A stretch of 64,000 nucleotides of DNA, taken from Symsagittifera roscoffensis (lineage: Eukaryota; Xenacoelomorpha; Acoela; Convolutidae). Made by a program: the position numbers and the translations under genes. Positions within the stretch are counted from its first letter, which is position 1. The number at the start of each line of letters is the position of its first letter. The stretch covers positions 42,041,831 to 42,105,830 of the forward strand of contig NC_087070.1 in assembly GCF_963678635.1 (NCBI RefSeq), read 5' to 3'. Of the stretch, positions 1-10,919 are shown piece after piece. The notes below the pieces were generated by a model. That model saw nothing but the letters and a program-made list of their open reading frames with translations. It ran no database searches and was not told the origin of the DNA.

Positions 1-757
1 AGACCAATGACCACCTCGATGTTCAAGTATACGTACAGATCCGAGTAACCAGGCATCCCCTTCACGCACAATCTCCACGCCATTCCCAGACTAGGTTGAA
101 CACAAAAGAAGTTCTCTACATGAAACAGAAAAACCTGTCATAGCAAACCATTCTGAAATCAGATTTGAGTTTGTTGAGAAAACCCAGTCGTTTTCATAAG
201 AAGACACAACGATTGATCCTGGAACTTCTCTAACAGAAGAACCCAAAAGAAATATGATGTTCGCCAAATACCAACGTCCATCATCCATCCTTTGAATTGC
301 AGAAAAACTTTTCTAAAAAAACTCTGTAAAACCCGGATGGGTGGAACCTGATCTAAACTACATTTTATGATTGGATAAATTAGATATTTTACCACTGTAA
401 AGTATTTAATATTAACCAATCATGATCCATCTAACTAACAACCCACTTATTTGTAAGTGCTGAAATTACTTGTAATTTCAGCACCAGAGAGATTTGAATT
501 TAACTTAGGAATAAGTTGCCTCTCCAAGAGAACTTCAGCAGCCGCAATAAACCAGTATACCCTAGATCTATTGGGCCTAGCAGAGACTAGTTAAACAACC
601 TGAGACTAGAATAGTATAAGAGTAAGATTAGGATCGGTATTAGACTAAGAAGTTGCACGAATCTATCCGGCCGAAAATAAGATAGCGTGACGAGCAGACG
701 GTGTACCCTATCCGAAATTACTCTATGAGTTAAGACCATCGGTTATAACTCACTATT
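1..757. repeat. Arm of a ~0.76-kb inverted repeat (partner 52263-53035)
   Basis: Base 1 pairs with base 53035 and the reverse-complement match runs inward to about 757/52263 with scattered mismatches and small indels. The repeat continues past the left window edge, so its true end is unknown. It carries no convincing ORF; the short open frames in both arms follow simply from the DNA similarity. It could be an LTR or the end of a long interspersed element present in two opposite copies. Confidence 0.8.
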
Positions 758-2731
758 TCGACTTCCGCAAGTTGTTATTCCAAGGGATGGTTTTTTCGTG
801 ACGACCTGTATTGAAAACGTGACAACCTGTAATTAGCAGGACTTTATTTTCCTTTCCTAGGTCGATATTTAGTAACTTTTCTAACTTCTTTTCAGCCCTT
901 GTCGTAACTTGTGGTCAAACGTATTACAGAGTATTAATCGTTGTCGCTTTGTCCAGATTCTGACTATGCGTTGATCACATCAAATCATTCGCTTTTTTCA
1001 TGATGTCTACTTTTATCAGATGGCTAATGAAGGTCTGTACTCTTTTTTTTCGTTATCCACAAAGTTTTACTTGTTGCAACAAACAATAAAGAAAACCGTG
1101 AAATTTCCCTTGAATTGTCAAACTTTTCAATTTAAGTCACCTGGCGGGCATTTTGACAGATGTGTTTTTGAGAAGTCAACGGCACGTTTCATGCAAGTGT
1201 GGTTGTTTTTTCAATGTCCAGGATTGGCTCTCTTTTCACGTTAAAACTTTTAAAAACCTTATGTACCGAAGTTCTGTTAAACTCTAATTGCCATTTTGTG
1301 GTGGTTTGTAATCCCTTTTTTGTTTTTAAGGGTAAATTTAGGCTTCTAGTGTTGGGAAGGTTTTTGTCAACAGTTTTCGTGGGAATCAACATTTTTGTTC
1401 ACGTTGGTGTTTGAAATGTCTTTAAGTCGTCCTGTGCCGCTTTTTTGCCAATTTGGCTGAGTTCCCCAGAATGGCTCGAAAGATCCTCTGTTTTTTTTTG
1501 CGTACGGTTCATAAGCTAGAGCGTTTTGAAGATGACGTTTGCTGCAAGATGCTTCTAGAAATCTATTAAAGAAACCCTTTAGATTTTTTTTCATGAACTG
1601 GTGGCCAATTTTGTTTTACTTGCGTTCGTCTAGTTTCATTCCGTTAAAACGTTTTGTTTCCGTTTTCATCTACAAATTATCTTCGTCCTTGTCTCTTTTC
1701 CGATCGATCGTTTTCTTTTCAGTCTTGCTGTTTTTTGTTTGCTCTCGTTTCAGATGGATGAGGAGGATGAAGAGGTTGAGGATGATATCGTTTTTCAGGT
1801 TTAACAGATTTTTTATATCGATTTTCTCGGTAGTATTTACAGCTAAATGATTTTAAAAAATCAATTTTCCTTTAGAATAAGTAGAAGCAATGTGTGGTTC
1901 TGCTAAAAGGGAGAAATTCCGGTCGGATTAGATTAATTGGTGTGTGGCTGCACCATGATAAAGTGTCGTTCAAATGTAACGGTTAATTCTACTTACTACT
2001 AGATTCAAAGAACAAAAAGTAACAAAGTGATTTAGTCTTAAATTTAAAAGCTTCAAGTTGAGAGAGTGATTCTCTCCGCCGAAGAAAATGATTAGGACAA
2101 GGTCAAAGAAGAACAAGAATAGCCGGTTATTCTGCAAGTAGGACATACTGGTCCAACCATGGTTTTTGAAAAAAAATTTTTTTTAAATTCAAATTAGTGT
2201 AGTTTTTCTGCGTGGTGTGATAAAAAAAGATCTGACATAAAGCTATTATTTAAACTTATTCAAAAATCATAGTAAAATAGACAAATAGGAGAAAAATTTT
2301 TTGTGGAGAAATGGCTAGAAAAACGGAAAAATCATTAAAAAATAAAGAATTTCAAAATTTTGCAGGTTTTTTAAAAAGTTTTTCGTTCACAAAATGGCGC
2401 TAAAACTTCAAAAATTAATTTTACCTGTTTGAATCTAAAAATTAAGGGCCTAAATTAATATCATAAATAAGCTGTTGTAAGCCTGCTCGCTAGCTTTTTT
2501 CGTCGGAAACTGAATTAATTTCAAAAGTTTTAAACCTGTTTTTCTCGATGCTGAAAACTTTTTAAAGTCGTTCGAATCACAACTGAAATTGCTTCAATTT
2601 GGTATTATTCTCGACCTGTTCCCCTAAAAATTTGTGCTGTCTGATTTTGCGTTAAAAAACAAAAAAAAAATAAAACTCTTACAAAAGTTTTAGTTTCCCT
2701 TTTTTGACTTGTAAACTCGATTGTATTTTCT
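758..2731. other. Intergenic DNA, no gene recognised
   Basis: T-rich sequence with runs of T and A and only short ORFs with low-complexity translations. I see no splice-supported exon, repeat array or RNA gene. It could hold the promoter or untranslated leader of the gene that starts at 2732. Confidence 0.5.
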
Positions 2732-3122
2732 ATGGCAACAACGAAAAATAGATTATGCATTTCAGTAAACAGTCAAATCATGAGCTCTAGTTCACAATCG
2801 ATTCGTAAACTGAACGCGGAAAAGACAACAGTGTCGATACACAGAACTGGATCTAGACATCAAGCATCGCAGAACAGAAACAAGCCGAGAGTTATTCAGC
2901 CGAAAGCGAGAGGCGACGACTGCTGGGACACTGGTGTGCGAGATAAGAAAGAATGGCGAAGAGCGAAGTCGATCTCAACGTATTCTGGAGGATCCCAGGG
3001 GTCCTCGGCCTGGGAAGATGATTCGAGGAGTCAGGGCAGCCAGGGGTCTCGAAGGATCCCAGTGGAGAACCGCAACATCCTAATGAATGTCAGCATTCCT
3101 CTGAGGACCTCAACGCGAGAGG
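2732..3122 (+). CDS. Exon 1 of the disordered-protein gene
   Basis: Opens with ATG at 2732 and codes about 130 residues rich in Ser, Arg, Gln and Gly (for example SQGSSAWEDDSRSQGSQGS). It ends at a GAGG/GTACTT donor, leaving one base of a codon. The matching acceptor is GCTGAAG before 3624. Confidence 0.5.
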
Positions 3123-6100
3123 GTACTTTCTTCATTTCTTAGTTTCCCGGGTCTAGGTTGGGGTTCTAAGACTGTCTCGACCATATTTAATTATTTCTAG
3201 ACTGCTGCGACCAAAATCGGATATTTTCAGACCGCCGCGACCAAAATTTGGTATTTGCAGATTTTGCGGACCGAGGTGATGTGTCCGCGACCGGCGCGAC
3301 CGAAGGAAAGTTAACCGCGACCTTCGAAACACAGTAACAGCTATAGACAGGAAATGAAAGTTCGTATGAGGATGAGTTTCATATTAGCAAATGTAACTGT
3401 CCTTGCCAAGTGGATCACTTCTTGAGCCTTGTGACTAAAAAACGCGGTCTTGTCTTATGTGTTTCTCCTTTACAAAGTCAAACTGTGACATTGTGTAGAA
3501 AATTGAAACTAAATATGTCGATAACTGGATTCTAGTCTCATGAGATTTTTATATACAGCTTTGATATTAGCAATTTTAAAATCTTTCTGTAAATGAAATT
3601 GTAACATATATCCTAGGCTGAAGGTCTAAAAATGGTACCAAAGACAAAAAAACAGTTGGGAATAGACTTTGAGGGCTTAAAAGGTGAAAGTACATCGTTT
3701 TTAGACAAGAACAAGAGCAACGAGAGATGGCCCCTGATTGAGAATGGACAGGCCCTGGAAAAAAGGGTACAGCAGCGTCTCAATGAGGGGGAGGAGGACA
3801 CCGGAGAACGAGGAGTGGTAAGAATGAGTTCAGGAATTAACAAAGAGTGGTACAATTTGGACACCATTGGAACTGCATCAGCAGGAGGTAGACACTCCGG
3901 CAGTCGGACACTGTTGGGTCTGGTAGCTCCAGCAGATAGCGCCAGGAGCAACCAATATGAATCGGGTACTTAACAAATTCCTCTTTTTATGCCATAAAAC
4001 TGCCAAATTAGTGTATCATTACGAAATCAAAAACGCTTTTGATGGTTCAACTAACTGCGTCGTTCTATTAAGATAGAGCCGTAGATATATTAGGAAGAAG
4101 TGAATGAAATAGATCTTGTTTTTGTGTCGCTGTTAATGTTAAACATCGTTTTTTCTAAGGCCGACCAGTAGAAAAAGGCGTCCAAAGTTGGACAAAAATG
4201 AAATTTTAAGGGATACAAGTCCAAAGAGTTTACTGGAGCGTCTAACTCCTCCATGCAAATTTTTATGAGATGCGAAAAAGAAAAAATGTTTCAAATCTGA
4301 TCTTCACTTCTATGTCCAGGTTTTTCATCTGGAAGTACAACTATGAGGACCCAGAGGTCGACCAAAGACAACGCCACAACAGACAACTCAAGTCGGTCAG
4401 TCAAGCAGACATCAATATGTATTCAGAACCAGCCGGTATTTTCTATTTACGTCCTTCTAGATTTCAAACCAACTGGGCACGTTTATTCTTTTTTCTCGGA
4501 AATTTCAGATTTGAGTAGCTCTACAAAGAAAAATTTCAGTCGTATTTAAATTTATCGTAGATTTTTATTATACATTTTTTGTACTTTGAGCAAAACTTAA
4601 ATAAATTTCATCTATCTACAAATATTGCTGATAAAATGATTTAATTTATGATTATAGATTTAGTTCATTTTTATTTATTTTTAAGCAAAAGATCCTCATA
4701 CCAACCCACGTTAGCATCACAGAGAGAAACCAACAGCTCCCAAGTGTCTTTTATGTCGAAGCAGCCATTCACCGGCCGATCTCAAGATGGGGCGGAAAGT
4801 TCTAGAATAACAGCACGAGACGCCAGCGAGAAACGACAGTCTGAAAATGTGTCTTCTGCCAGAGGAATTAATTCGAATTACAACTCACGTTTAAATGAAA
4901 ATTTGAGTCCCTCGCTGTCAGTGTCATCGAGCACACGACACAGTCCAAGTAGAGTTAAAAGGTCAGAATAAACTCAAAGCAGATATTCAATCTTGAACAT
5001 CCGAAATATCATCATTTCATTGCATTTTTCACAAAAAAATTTTGTCATCGAAAAATTTGCATATGCTGTATTGAACGATTCAATTTACGAAAACTTATAA
5101 AATGTTCTTATTTTTCTAATATTTTGCAAAAAACACAAAATGCATTTCGGGAAATTTTGGAAATTTTGAGAAAAATCACAAATGCAGGGCGAGTAGAAGC
5201 CATCTACCTGTAAATGAAGGTCTATGAGGTCTATGTTCAGTTTCAAGGGGTTGACATTATCGCGGTCATCGAAATTTAGGACTTGCTCAGTATCGTTAAG
5301 CCCGCTAGCGAATAGGCAAAAAATTTTGTATTGTTTATGCAATTCGAAGCGCTTGTGACGTATTGGCGGAGTGAAAAGCTTTTCAATAGTTTTTTGTCGA
5401 TTGGATTTCCTGTTAAGGGCGGAACACTGAGATAAAATCAGTTGGACAATTTTCCCATCTGCCACTCTTTGAAGGCATTTTGTAATAATAGAGCTGCATT
5501 CATTTTGAGTAGAAACCACATTTTCTCCCTGAGTGAGTTAAGTCACCTTTCATTTGTGGGAGCACCAGCGTGATCACTTCAATTTTTTGTTGCCATTCTT
5601 TGCTTTTTGCTTTTTTGTGAATTCATGGCCTCCTTGATAAGCTTTTTGCGATTTGACTATGTTAATTTCCATGTAACTTGGCTCATTGTGAAGAAAATGG
5701 TGATGAAAAAAATCCTCCTAAAAAGATTCAATTGTTTTATTAACATACTCATGTTTCTGATTTTGCAGATTGAAACCTGCAAATTATTCCAAATTTTGCC
5801 ACGAAAAGTACGGAATCTTTTTGTTCGAGGTGGTTTTTTTTCTTCAGTTAGATTGCGACCTTTTAACTAGCCATTTTTGACAGAATTTTACAGAATCATA
5901 TTGATTTTTTGAGCTTAATTTTTAAAAGATATTTACCTCTGATTGTTTTTAGTAAATTTATGGGGGTTTGAAGTTTGCTATTTTTGCCCATTCGGCTCAA
6001 TTAACGCGCGAAATATTTCGCGGTTTTAACGCGGAAGCGGAGATTTAATCCGTGTTAGAAATCTTTCCAAATTGCTTGAAGGAAGAGTTTTTGCCATAAT

Positions 6101-9100
6101 TGGTTTGTTACTAGGAGCAAATTGTTTCACTTTATACATTATATGCCGTGTGTAACATGGGGTTTTGACAGAATATCTAAAAAAAAAACATTCTTTTTAT
6201 TTTAATACATTTAATTCTTTCAAGTTAGTACTGCTCCGTAGACTTAAAAAGGCAGTCGGACCATTCAAGGCTTCGCGAAGATACGAGCAGTCTTGCTGTG
6301 TTATAGGATACTTTTTCGCGCAAAAATTTCAGTCGAGCCCCCAAAGTGCTCAATTGATTAACCGAGAAAATCCATGAGCCTACATGGTAAAACTCAAACG
6401 AATTAACAGATAGGGTAATTTGGCAAAGGGTAAATTGACATTGGTTAAAATGGTGTAAAGGGGAGCTATTTTCTCGCGCGAAGGACCGAATGGGCGAAAA
6501 ATTTTGAGCGAAGGACCAAAATTAAAATTTGCCGAATTCAAATTTAAGAAGCAATTGCCATTCAATTAAAATGAATTAATTGAGACAATGTTTTGCTTCT
6601 TTCATAACGAAACCCTTGAAATATAAAATTTGTTCCAATTCGGCGGCAGTCAGTGACAATTCGAAAATGTTGCATTTTTTTTAGCGTTTTTTATTCGGCC
6701 AATATCAATATTCAGTCCCTGGAAATATTTACTTACTTTCCAAATTATAGATTACTGAAATCTGATTGGCTGATTTTTATTTTCTCGCATTCGGTTCATC
6801 GCGTTTGATGGGTTCCACCATATATAGGATTAAGGTGATTTGGAATGGAGTAAATTGCCCGGCTACCGTAATTTCAAAAAAATTACTTGATTCGATGCAC
6901 TTTTCACTGTTTAATTATTTCGAATTTCTACGGAAAATTCAAATGATCATTTCAAATTTTGTTAACTGGGAAGTGTGTATGATCGCAGACCGCATAGATA
7001 TGGAATTGCGTTTATATGTATACTATTTGTGTACGGGTTTAATTTGGGACCACGACAGGGGTGGGTCTATTTGCTCGAGGGGAGGATGGGCGTATTTTCA
7101 AAATTGTTCAAAAACTTTATCAAACTTTTTTCAGTTTGACCAAATTGATTTTCGACAAAATTTTGAAAAAAAAACTGGCCAAAAAGGGCGTTTTTTTGTT
7201 GTCATTTTTTGGAAAATTTTGACAAACAAATGCGTTATTTTTTGGCGCGCGCTCCCCCTTCAAAATTAGTATATATTGGCACCGAAGGCGCCCTTAGAAC
7301 ATTTCAAGGGTTCTGTCACCAAAAACAGATATCTTAAAACAGTACAAAGGGGGACCCTTCGGGTCGGCAGGTGGTCGAATCCCTGAGGAAGAAGGCGTTC
7401 GCCCCTCCCCGATTAAATCTGCCCCTGTACCACAGCATTTTTGAGCGTCCAAACAAAGTAAAGTAAAATAGTTCCATTAGATGGTTCAAGAATGGTCAAA
7501 ACTTGAAAAATCAGTAAAATATCACATTTTCACGCTTGGTTTTTATTAAAGGTCTGCGCGACGTTCCGAGTCTCGGCCAAGGCAACAGCCCGTGTCACAA
7601 TATCGAAGTCCATATGAAACCAATGACATTCGCGTTAGACCATCGCCAAAACGAGCAGTTCACAAACGAAAAAGTGTATCACAAGGCCGATCGGACAAAC
7701 AGCCGACATTTGAACAGAACAAATCAGAAGTAGCTAACGTTGAATGCGATGAGATCAATCCAGACAACTCTGGCATGTTCGCTTCTGATGAAATCACTGT
7801 CGATTTCTCGTATGAGGGCGACAAAAATTCGTTCACTCCTCAAAATTCGAACCGAGAAGGTATCAAACATGCTCAAAATGAACGTAAAACATTGATGGGT
7901 GGTAAAGTTACAACCAGTGCACTTGGATCAATTCAAGGTGCCGCTTTGATTGACAAAAAGACAGGAATGCCCCTTATTTCTTTAAGAAGTCTTGTGAAAA
8001 TTTTACGAAGGCATGAACAACAAGCTCTGCTCGATATGGGAGATCTAAACGAAGACGAAGACGTTGAGATAACCAACAAATCTGTTCAGACTTTTAGGAG
8101 TGAAGAAGATTCTTCAAATCACGTGCAGCAACGGGAAGCAATTAAAGTACGAAACGTTGCCGAGATCTTAGCAAGTGGTCAGAGTCCGGCTTCAAATTAC
8201 ACCGAACCAAACTCAATCGACCCCGCCAACTTTTTCTCGGGTGACTATCTCTTGCAGTCTGTCGACCTCCAAAACTCGACTAACGTCAATTTTTCGAACG
8301 CTTCAAATGGCGAGCAGCAATTCGTTTATCGAATTTGCACGTCGCGAGGAAATCAAGACTCGAGCAGCGAAGATTTTAGTAATTCGGATCAGCATGTTGA
8401 TCAAAATAACGAACAGAAACCCGAAAGCGTCCATGAAGCCGACAGATGTCTAACTCGGATCATCAGGCCGAAAGGTTCTTCGGAAACACCGAAGCCGAAA
8501 AATGTTCACATCTCCGATTCCACAGCTGAAAAAAGTCACTTTATGCAAAAAGCACATGAGACAAATGCAAAGCAGAATGTGAACCAAGTCGAATCAATTG
8601 TGAACAGAGGTCAAGCCTTGATAACTGATTGCTCGTTTGCTTTCGACCTTTTGGACTCTCGACAAGAAACTCTGTTTGAGCCAGGTGACATGAATATGTG
8701 TGAATTAAAAGCAGATCACTGGTGGCTTAACCGAAGACCCTGTTTGCAGAACAACAGTTCGTCGGATCCAAGAGCCGAGATCGAATCAACTCGGGTATAC
8801 TTGCACGAGATTCCGAAATTGTCGTTAGCCAATAACACCAACGAACACACCAACGTGTCGACAACTCTCCGAGACACGAATGAAAACAGAGCCGACCAAG
8901 CCGCTCTTGAATCCGATAGAACACTAGGTCGAAAAAGAGTGAGCTGCTCTCTTTTGGACCAAACAGGTGACACTCAATTGCAAAGCAGTAACAAAACGGA
9001 TTCGGACAAAGGCACTAAGCCGAAGGGAGATAAGCCGACCCAATATTATTTAGGGGTTGATGAACAGACTCAAAAAATACACGTCTTTTGCGTACAAGAT

Positions 9101-10194
9101 GACCAACCAAATGCGCATCCAGGGAGTAAAGGGGGGTCAAAAAGAAGTCAAGGAAGAAAGTCGCCAGGGCGTGGAACCAAAGAGGGAAAAGGGGGGACTG
9201 ATTCGGAGACGGAAGTTGCCACCCGAAGTTTCATGTATACTGACAGGAGCTCCAAGAATTACATGGCAACTTCAAGAAAAGAAGCCACAGGTAAAACTTA
9301 TTCGCAGCACTAATTTTTCTCCCCTTTTCTATTTTAAGCTCATTTGACAAAACCAGTACGAAATTTTAATTTGCTACGCACGAAGGAGCAGCTTTGTGAA
9401 GGAAAAAGATAGAGTTTAAAAAGGTGCCAGCTCTATGTCAAAGCGTGTAATCATATTCGAGGGTTTCCACTTGGGTTGTTCGGCGGTTATTCCTTAAATG
9501 AAACGCCCGCTTTTTCTGTCCAATTGAAAAAGAAGAGAGTATCGTTTTAGAAAACAACCTGCAAATCGCAGCGAGAGAATGCTTGTCCATGGAGAGTCAA
9601 AAAGACGTGACTAAAATTAGTATCAAATCAAACACGGTAGTAGAGTTGGAACCCTCGAAAATGATGGCAGGCGACGGCCCTAAGTTCTCTTCACCCACAT
9701 TCACTCACGACACGATCCGAACACTAAATCCGACAAACGACTACACAGAGCTGACAACTGATTTTATTACATGCACTACTGGAAAGTCACAAGAATTCGT
9801 GATCCCGTCCGCGGGACGGAAACGCGAGCCGGAGCGAACGGCGGGAACGAGTTCAAACAGCAACAAAACTGCTTTATCGACCTTCAATAACCAAGAAATC
9901 TCAAAACAAAGCGATAAAGTACGGAACATAGACGTATCACGTAAAAACAGAGGGTTATATAACCAGGAGGAGTTACGTAATAAGGGAGGGTTTCATAATG
10001 ATGAGAAGTTATGCAATGAAGAAGGGTTGCATCATTTGGAGATCCAGCAACAGCAGAGACACTCGATTCCGCCGTGTAGTGTGATGAGTCATTCGCGACG
10101 GAAGCGAAGCAGTACTGTTAAGTTGGACACACCTGTTCTAAACACGGCCAGGCCGTTCGTGGCAAATTGGAAGCAAGGTCAGAAACAAGGCTAG
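2732..10194 (+). CDS. Six-exon host gene, large disordered basic/Ser-rich protein of unknown function
   Basis: Proposed exons: 2732-3122, 3624-3965, 4320-4395, 4686-4961, 7552-9290 and 9572-10194. Each junction has GT/AG borders, the codon phase is preserved across all five introns, and the lengths sum to 3447 nt (1148 aa plus stop). The start is the ATG at 2732; an upstream exon cannot be excluded. The product is rich in Ser, Asn, Gln, Lys and Arg, with no transmembrane segment or signal peptide seen. The only compact-looking parts are a segment with TSALGSIQGAAL and ISLRSLVKILRRHEQQALLD, and a second with YYLGVDEQTQKIHVFCVQDD followed by a Gly/Arg/Lys/Ser tail. I do not recognise the family. 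The third exon could instead end at 4435, but only the 4395 donor (GTCAGT) keeps the next exon in frame. Codon use and low complexity look unlike the transposons nearby. Confidence 0.6.
3624..3965 (+). CDS. Exon 2 of the disordered-protein gene
   Basis: Follows the AG at 3622-3623 and codes ~114 residues including KKQLGIDFEGLKGE and INKEWYNLDTIGTASAGGRH, the better ordered part of the N-terminal half. It ends with one base of a codon before GTACTT. The short exon at 4320-4395 (after TGTCCAG) and exon 4 at 4686-4961 (after TTTTTAAG) continue the frame. Confidence 0.5.
4320..4395 (+). CDS. Exon 3 (short) of the disordered-protein gene
   Basis: Seventy-six bases after the acceptor TATGTCCAG, coding about 25 Ser/Thr-rich residues. 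It ends at the donor CG/GTCAGT, which gives the phase needed by the next exon. The alternative donor at 4436 (GTATTT) would put exon 4 out of frame. Confidence 0.4.
4686..4961 (+). CDS. Exon 4 of the disordered-protein gene
   Basis: Codes about 91 Ser/Asn/Arg-rich residues (for example SSSTRHSPSRVKR) between the acceptor TTTTTAAG and the donor AAAAG/GTCAGA. The two leftover bases join exactly with the first base of the exon at 7552, which is the best evidence that these dispersed ORFs form one gene. Confidence 0.5.
4962..7551. other. 2.6-kb intron holding repeat debris
   Basis: AT-rich intron with no convincing exon. The 167-codon open frame at 6766-7269 translates to hydrophobic low-complexity sequence and lacks splice support. 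Two partial inverted matches around TTGCCCATTCGG (about 5980) and its complement (about 6490) suggest the ends of a decayed ~0.5-kb non-autonomous element. 7235-7440 holds a GC-richer segment related to 47890-47990. Confidence 0.4.
7552..9290 (+). CDS. Exon 5, the main coding exon of the disordered-protein gene
   Basis: A 580-codon open exon after the acceptor TTTTATTAAAG, ending at CACAG/GTAAAA. It starts with an Arg/Ser/Gln-rich basic stretch, followed by the candidate ordered segment at roughly 7900-8070 and then a long acidic/Ser/Asn region with many Asp and Glu. Near the end is YYLGVDEQTQKIHVFCVQDD (about 9045-9105) followed by a basic Gly/Lys/Arg/Ser stretch. No catalytic motif is visible. 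Confidence 0.65.
9572..10194 (+). CDS. Exon 6 (terminal) of the disordered-protein gene
   Basis: Follows the acceptor ATCGCAG, continues the frame left by exon 5 and runs to a TAG at 10192-10194 (207 residues). It is Asn/Lys/Glu/Ser-rich, with a short internal repeat (9949-10041) and a basic SRRKRSS motif that could act as a nuclear localisation signal. The Polinton terminal repeat starts only 127 bases after the stop codon. Confidence 0.55.
9949..10041 (+). repeat. Degenerate coding minisatellite, ~33-36-bp unit
   Basis: About 2.6 imperfect copies of a unit starting GGGTT(A/T) and containing ATAA(C/T), GAGGAGTTA/GAGAAGTTA and AATAA/AATGAA. They translate to serial Asn/Glu/Gly-rich variants such as LYNQEELRNK, FHNDEKLCNE and LHHLE. 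Unit length stays a multiple of three, so the frame is kept. Confidence 0.6.
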
Positions 10195-10321
10195 TAACGG
10201 AAGGCAAAAGGTCAAGGCTCGGAAAATGATTGTTTGACCTTCGAGTTCATAAGACTAAAAAACAAAAATGAAACATTTGAAGAAAAAATAATTGGTGCTC
10301 GAGATAAACTATGTCTGCGAC

Positions 10322-10558
10322 AGTAGTATTGTATCGTGTCCCGGATCCTAAGGGAAGGGGGGGTCCTTCCTAAGGGGGGGGTCCTCACGTAAAGCAAAAT
10401 CCTAGGAAAGGGGTCCTTAATTTTTTGGAGGACCCCTATCCTAGGATTTTGTAAATGATCGCAAGTTCCCACCCCTAAAGTAAAAGACCCCCTCCTTAGG
10501 ATCTTGTTAAGCTGAGCTCAACAACCGGGACGCGATACAATAATTCCTTCTAATTCCT
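10322..10558. repeat. Left terminal inverted repeat of the Polinton (foldback structure)
   Basis: Matches the reverse complement of 28388-28621 with few differences over the outer ~140 bases and more over the rest. It is itself a foldback: TTGTATCGTGTCCC near the outer end faces GGGACGCGATACAA near 10528-10541, and a 57-bp central hairpin spans 10395-10451 (arms CAAAATCCTAGG.. / ..CCTAGGATTTTG around an A/T-rich loop). Weaker inner similarity (GAACTTT..CCTAGTT) suggests the repeat once reached about 10650. Confidence 0.8.
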
Positions 10559-10919
10559 TTGAAAGCGGTCCCTTTTCCCGCGATAATTAAAATTAATCGT
10601 CCTAATTCCTGAACTTTTCTTTTTTCGTCCTAGTTTCATGTGGATATCATTTCCTGGCTTTCTTTCTTTTCGTCAAAGATTTGTCATGCTATTAAAGTTT
10701 ATTATTCAAAACAAGCCTAAGGATTTCACACATTTGTTTGAATTAACACTTGGTTTGTGTCTACTAGTTTATTTGCCTGAAGCTATTTATGTTAAAACAG
10801 TGATTGAGCTCAATACGAGTATTTTATTAGTTGTAAATTGGTAAAAACCAAAACATATACAAGTCGAAGTATAAAAAGGACGAAGAGTAAAAATCATCTG
10901 AAAATATATGTTTCAGACT
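10559..10919. other. Non-coding left end of the Polinton
   Basis: AT-rich sequence between the terminal repeat and the 3' end of the polymerase gene. The small plus-strand open frame at 10638-10844 is hydrophobic and unsupported. I see no other feature. Confidence 0.5.

Noticed and set aside
1539..1850. 103-codon plus-strand ORF, Phe/Ser-rich
   Set aside because: Product of T-rich DNA; no motif and no splice signals. Same for neighbouring ORFs at 1020-1594.
6766..7269. 167-codon plus-strand ORF
   Set aside because: Lies in the intron between phase-matched exons, translates to hydrophobic and low-complexity sequence, overlaps a dispersed repeat and has no splice or start support.
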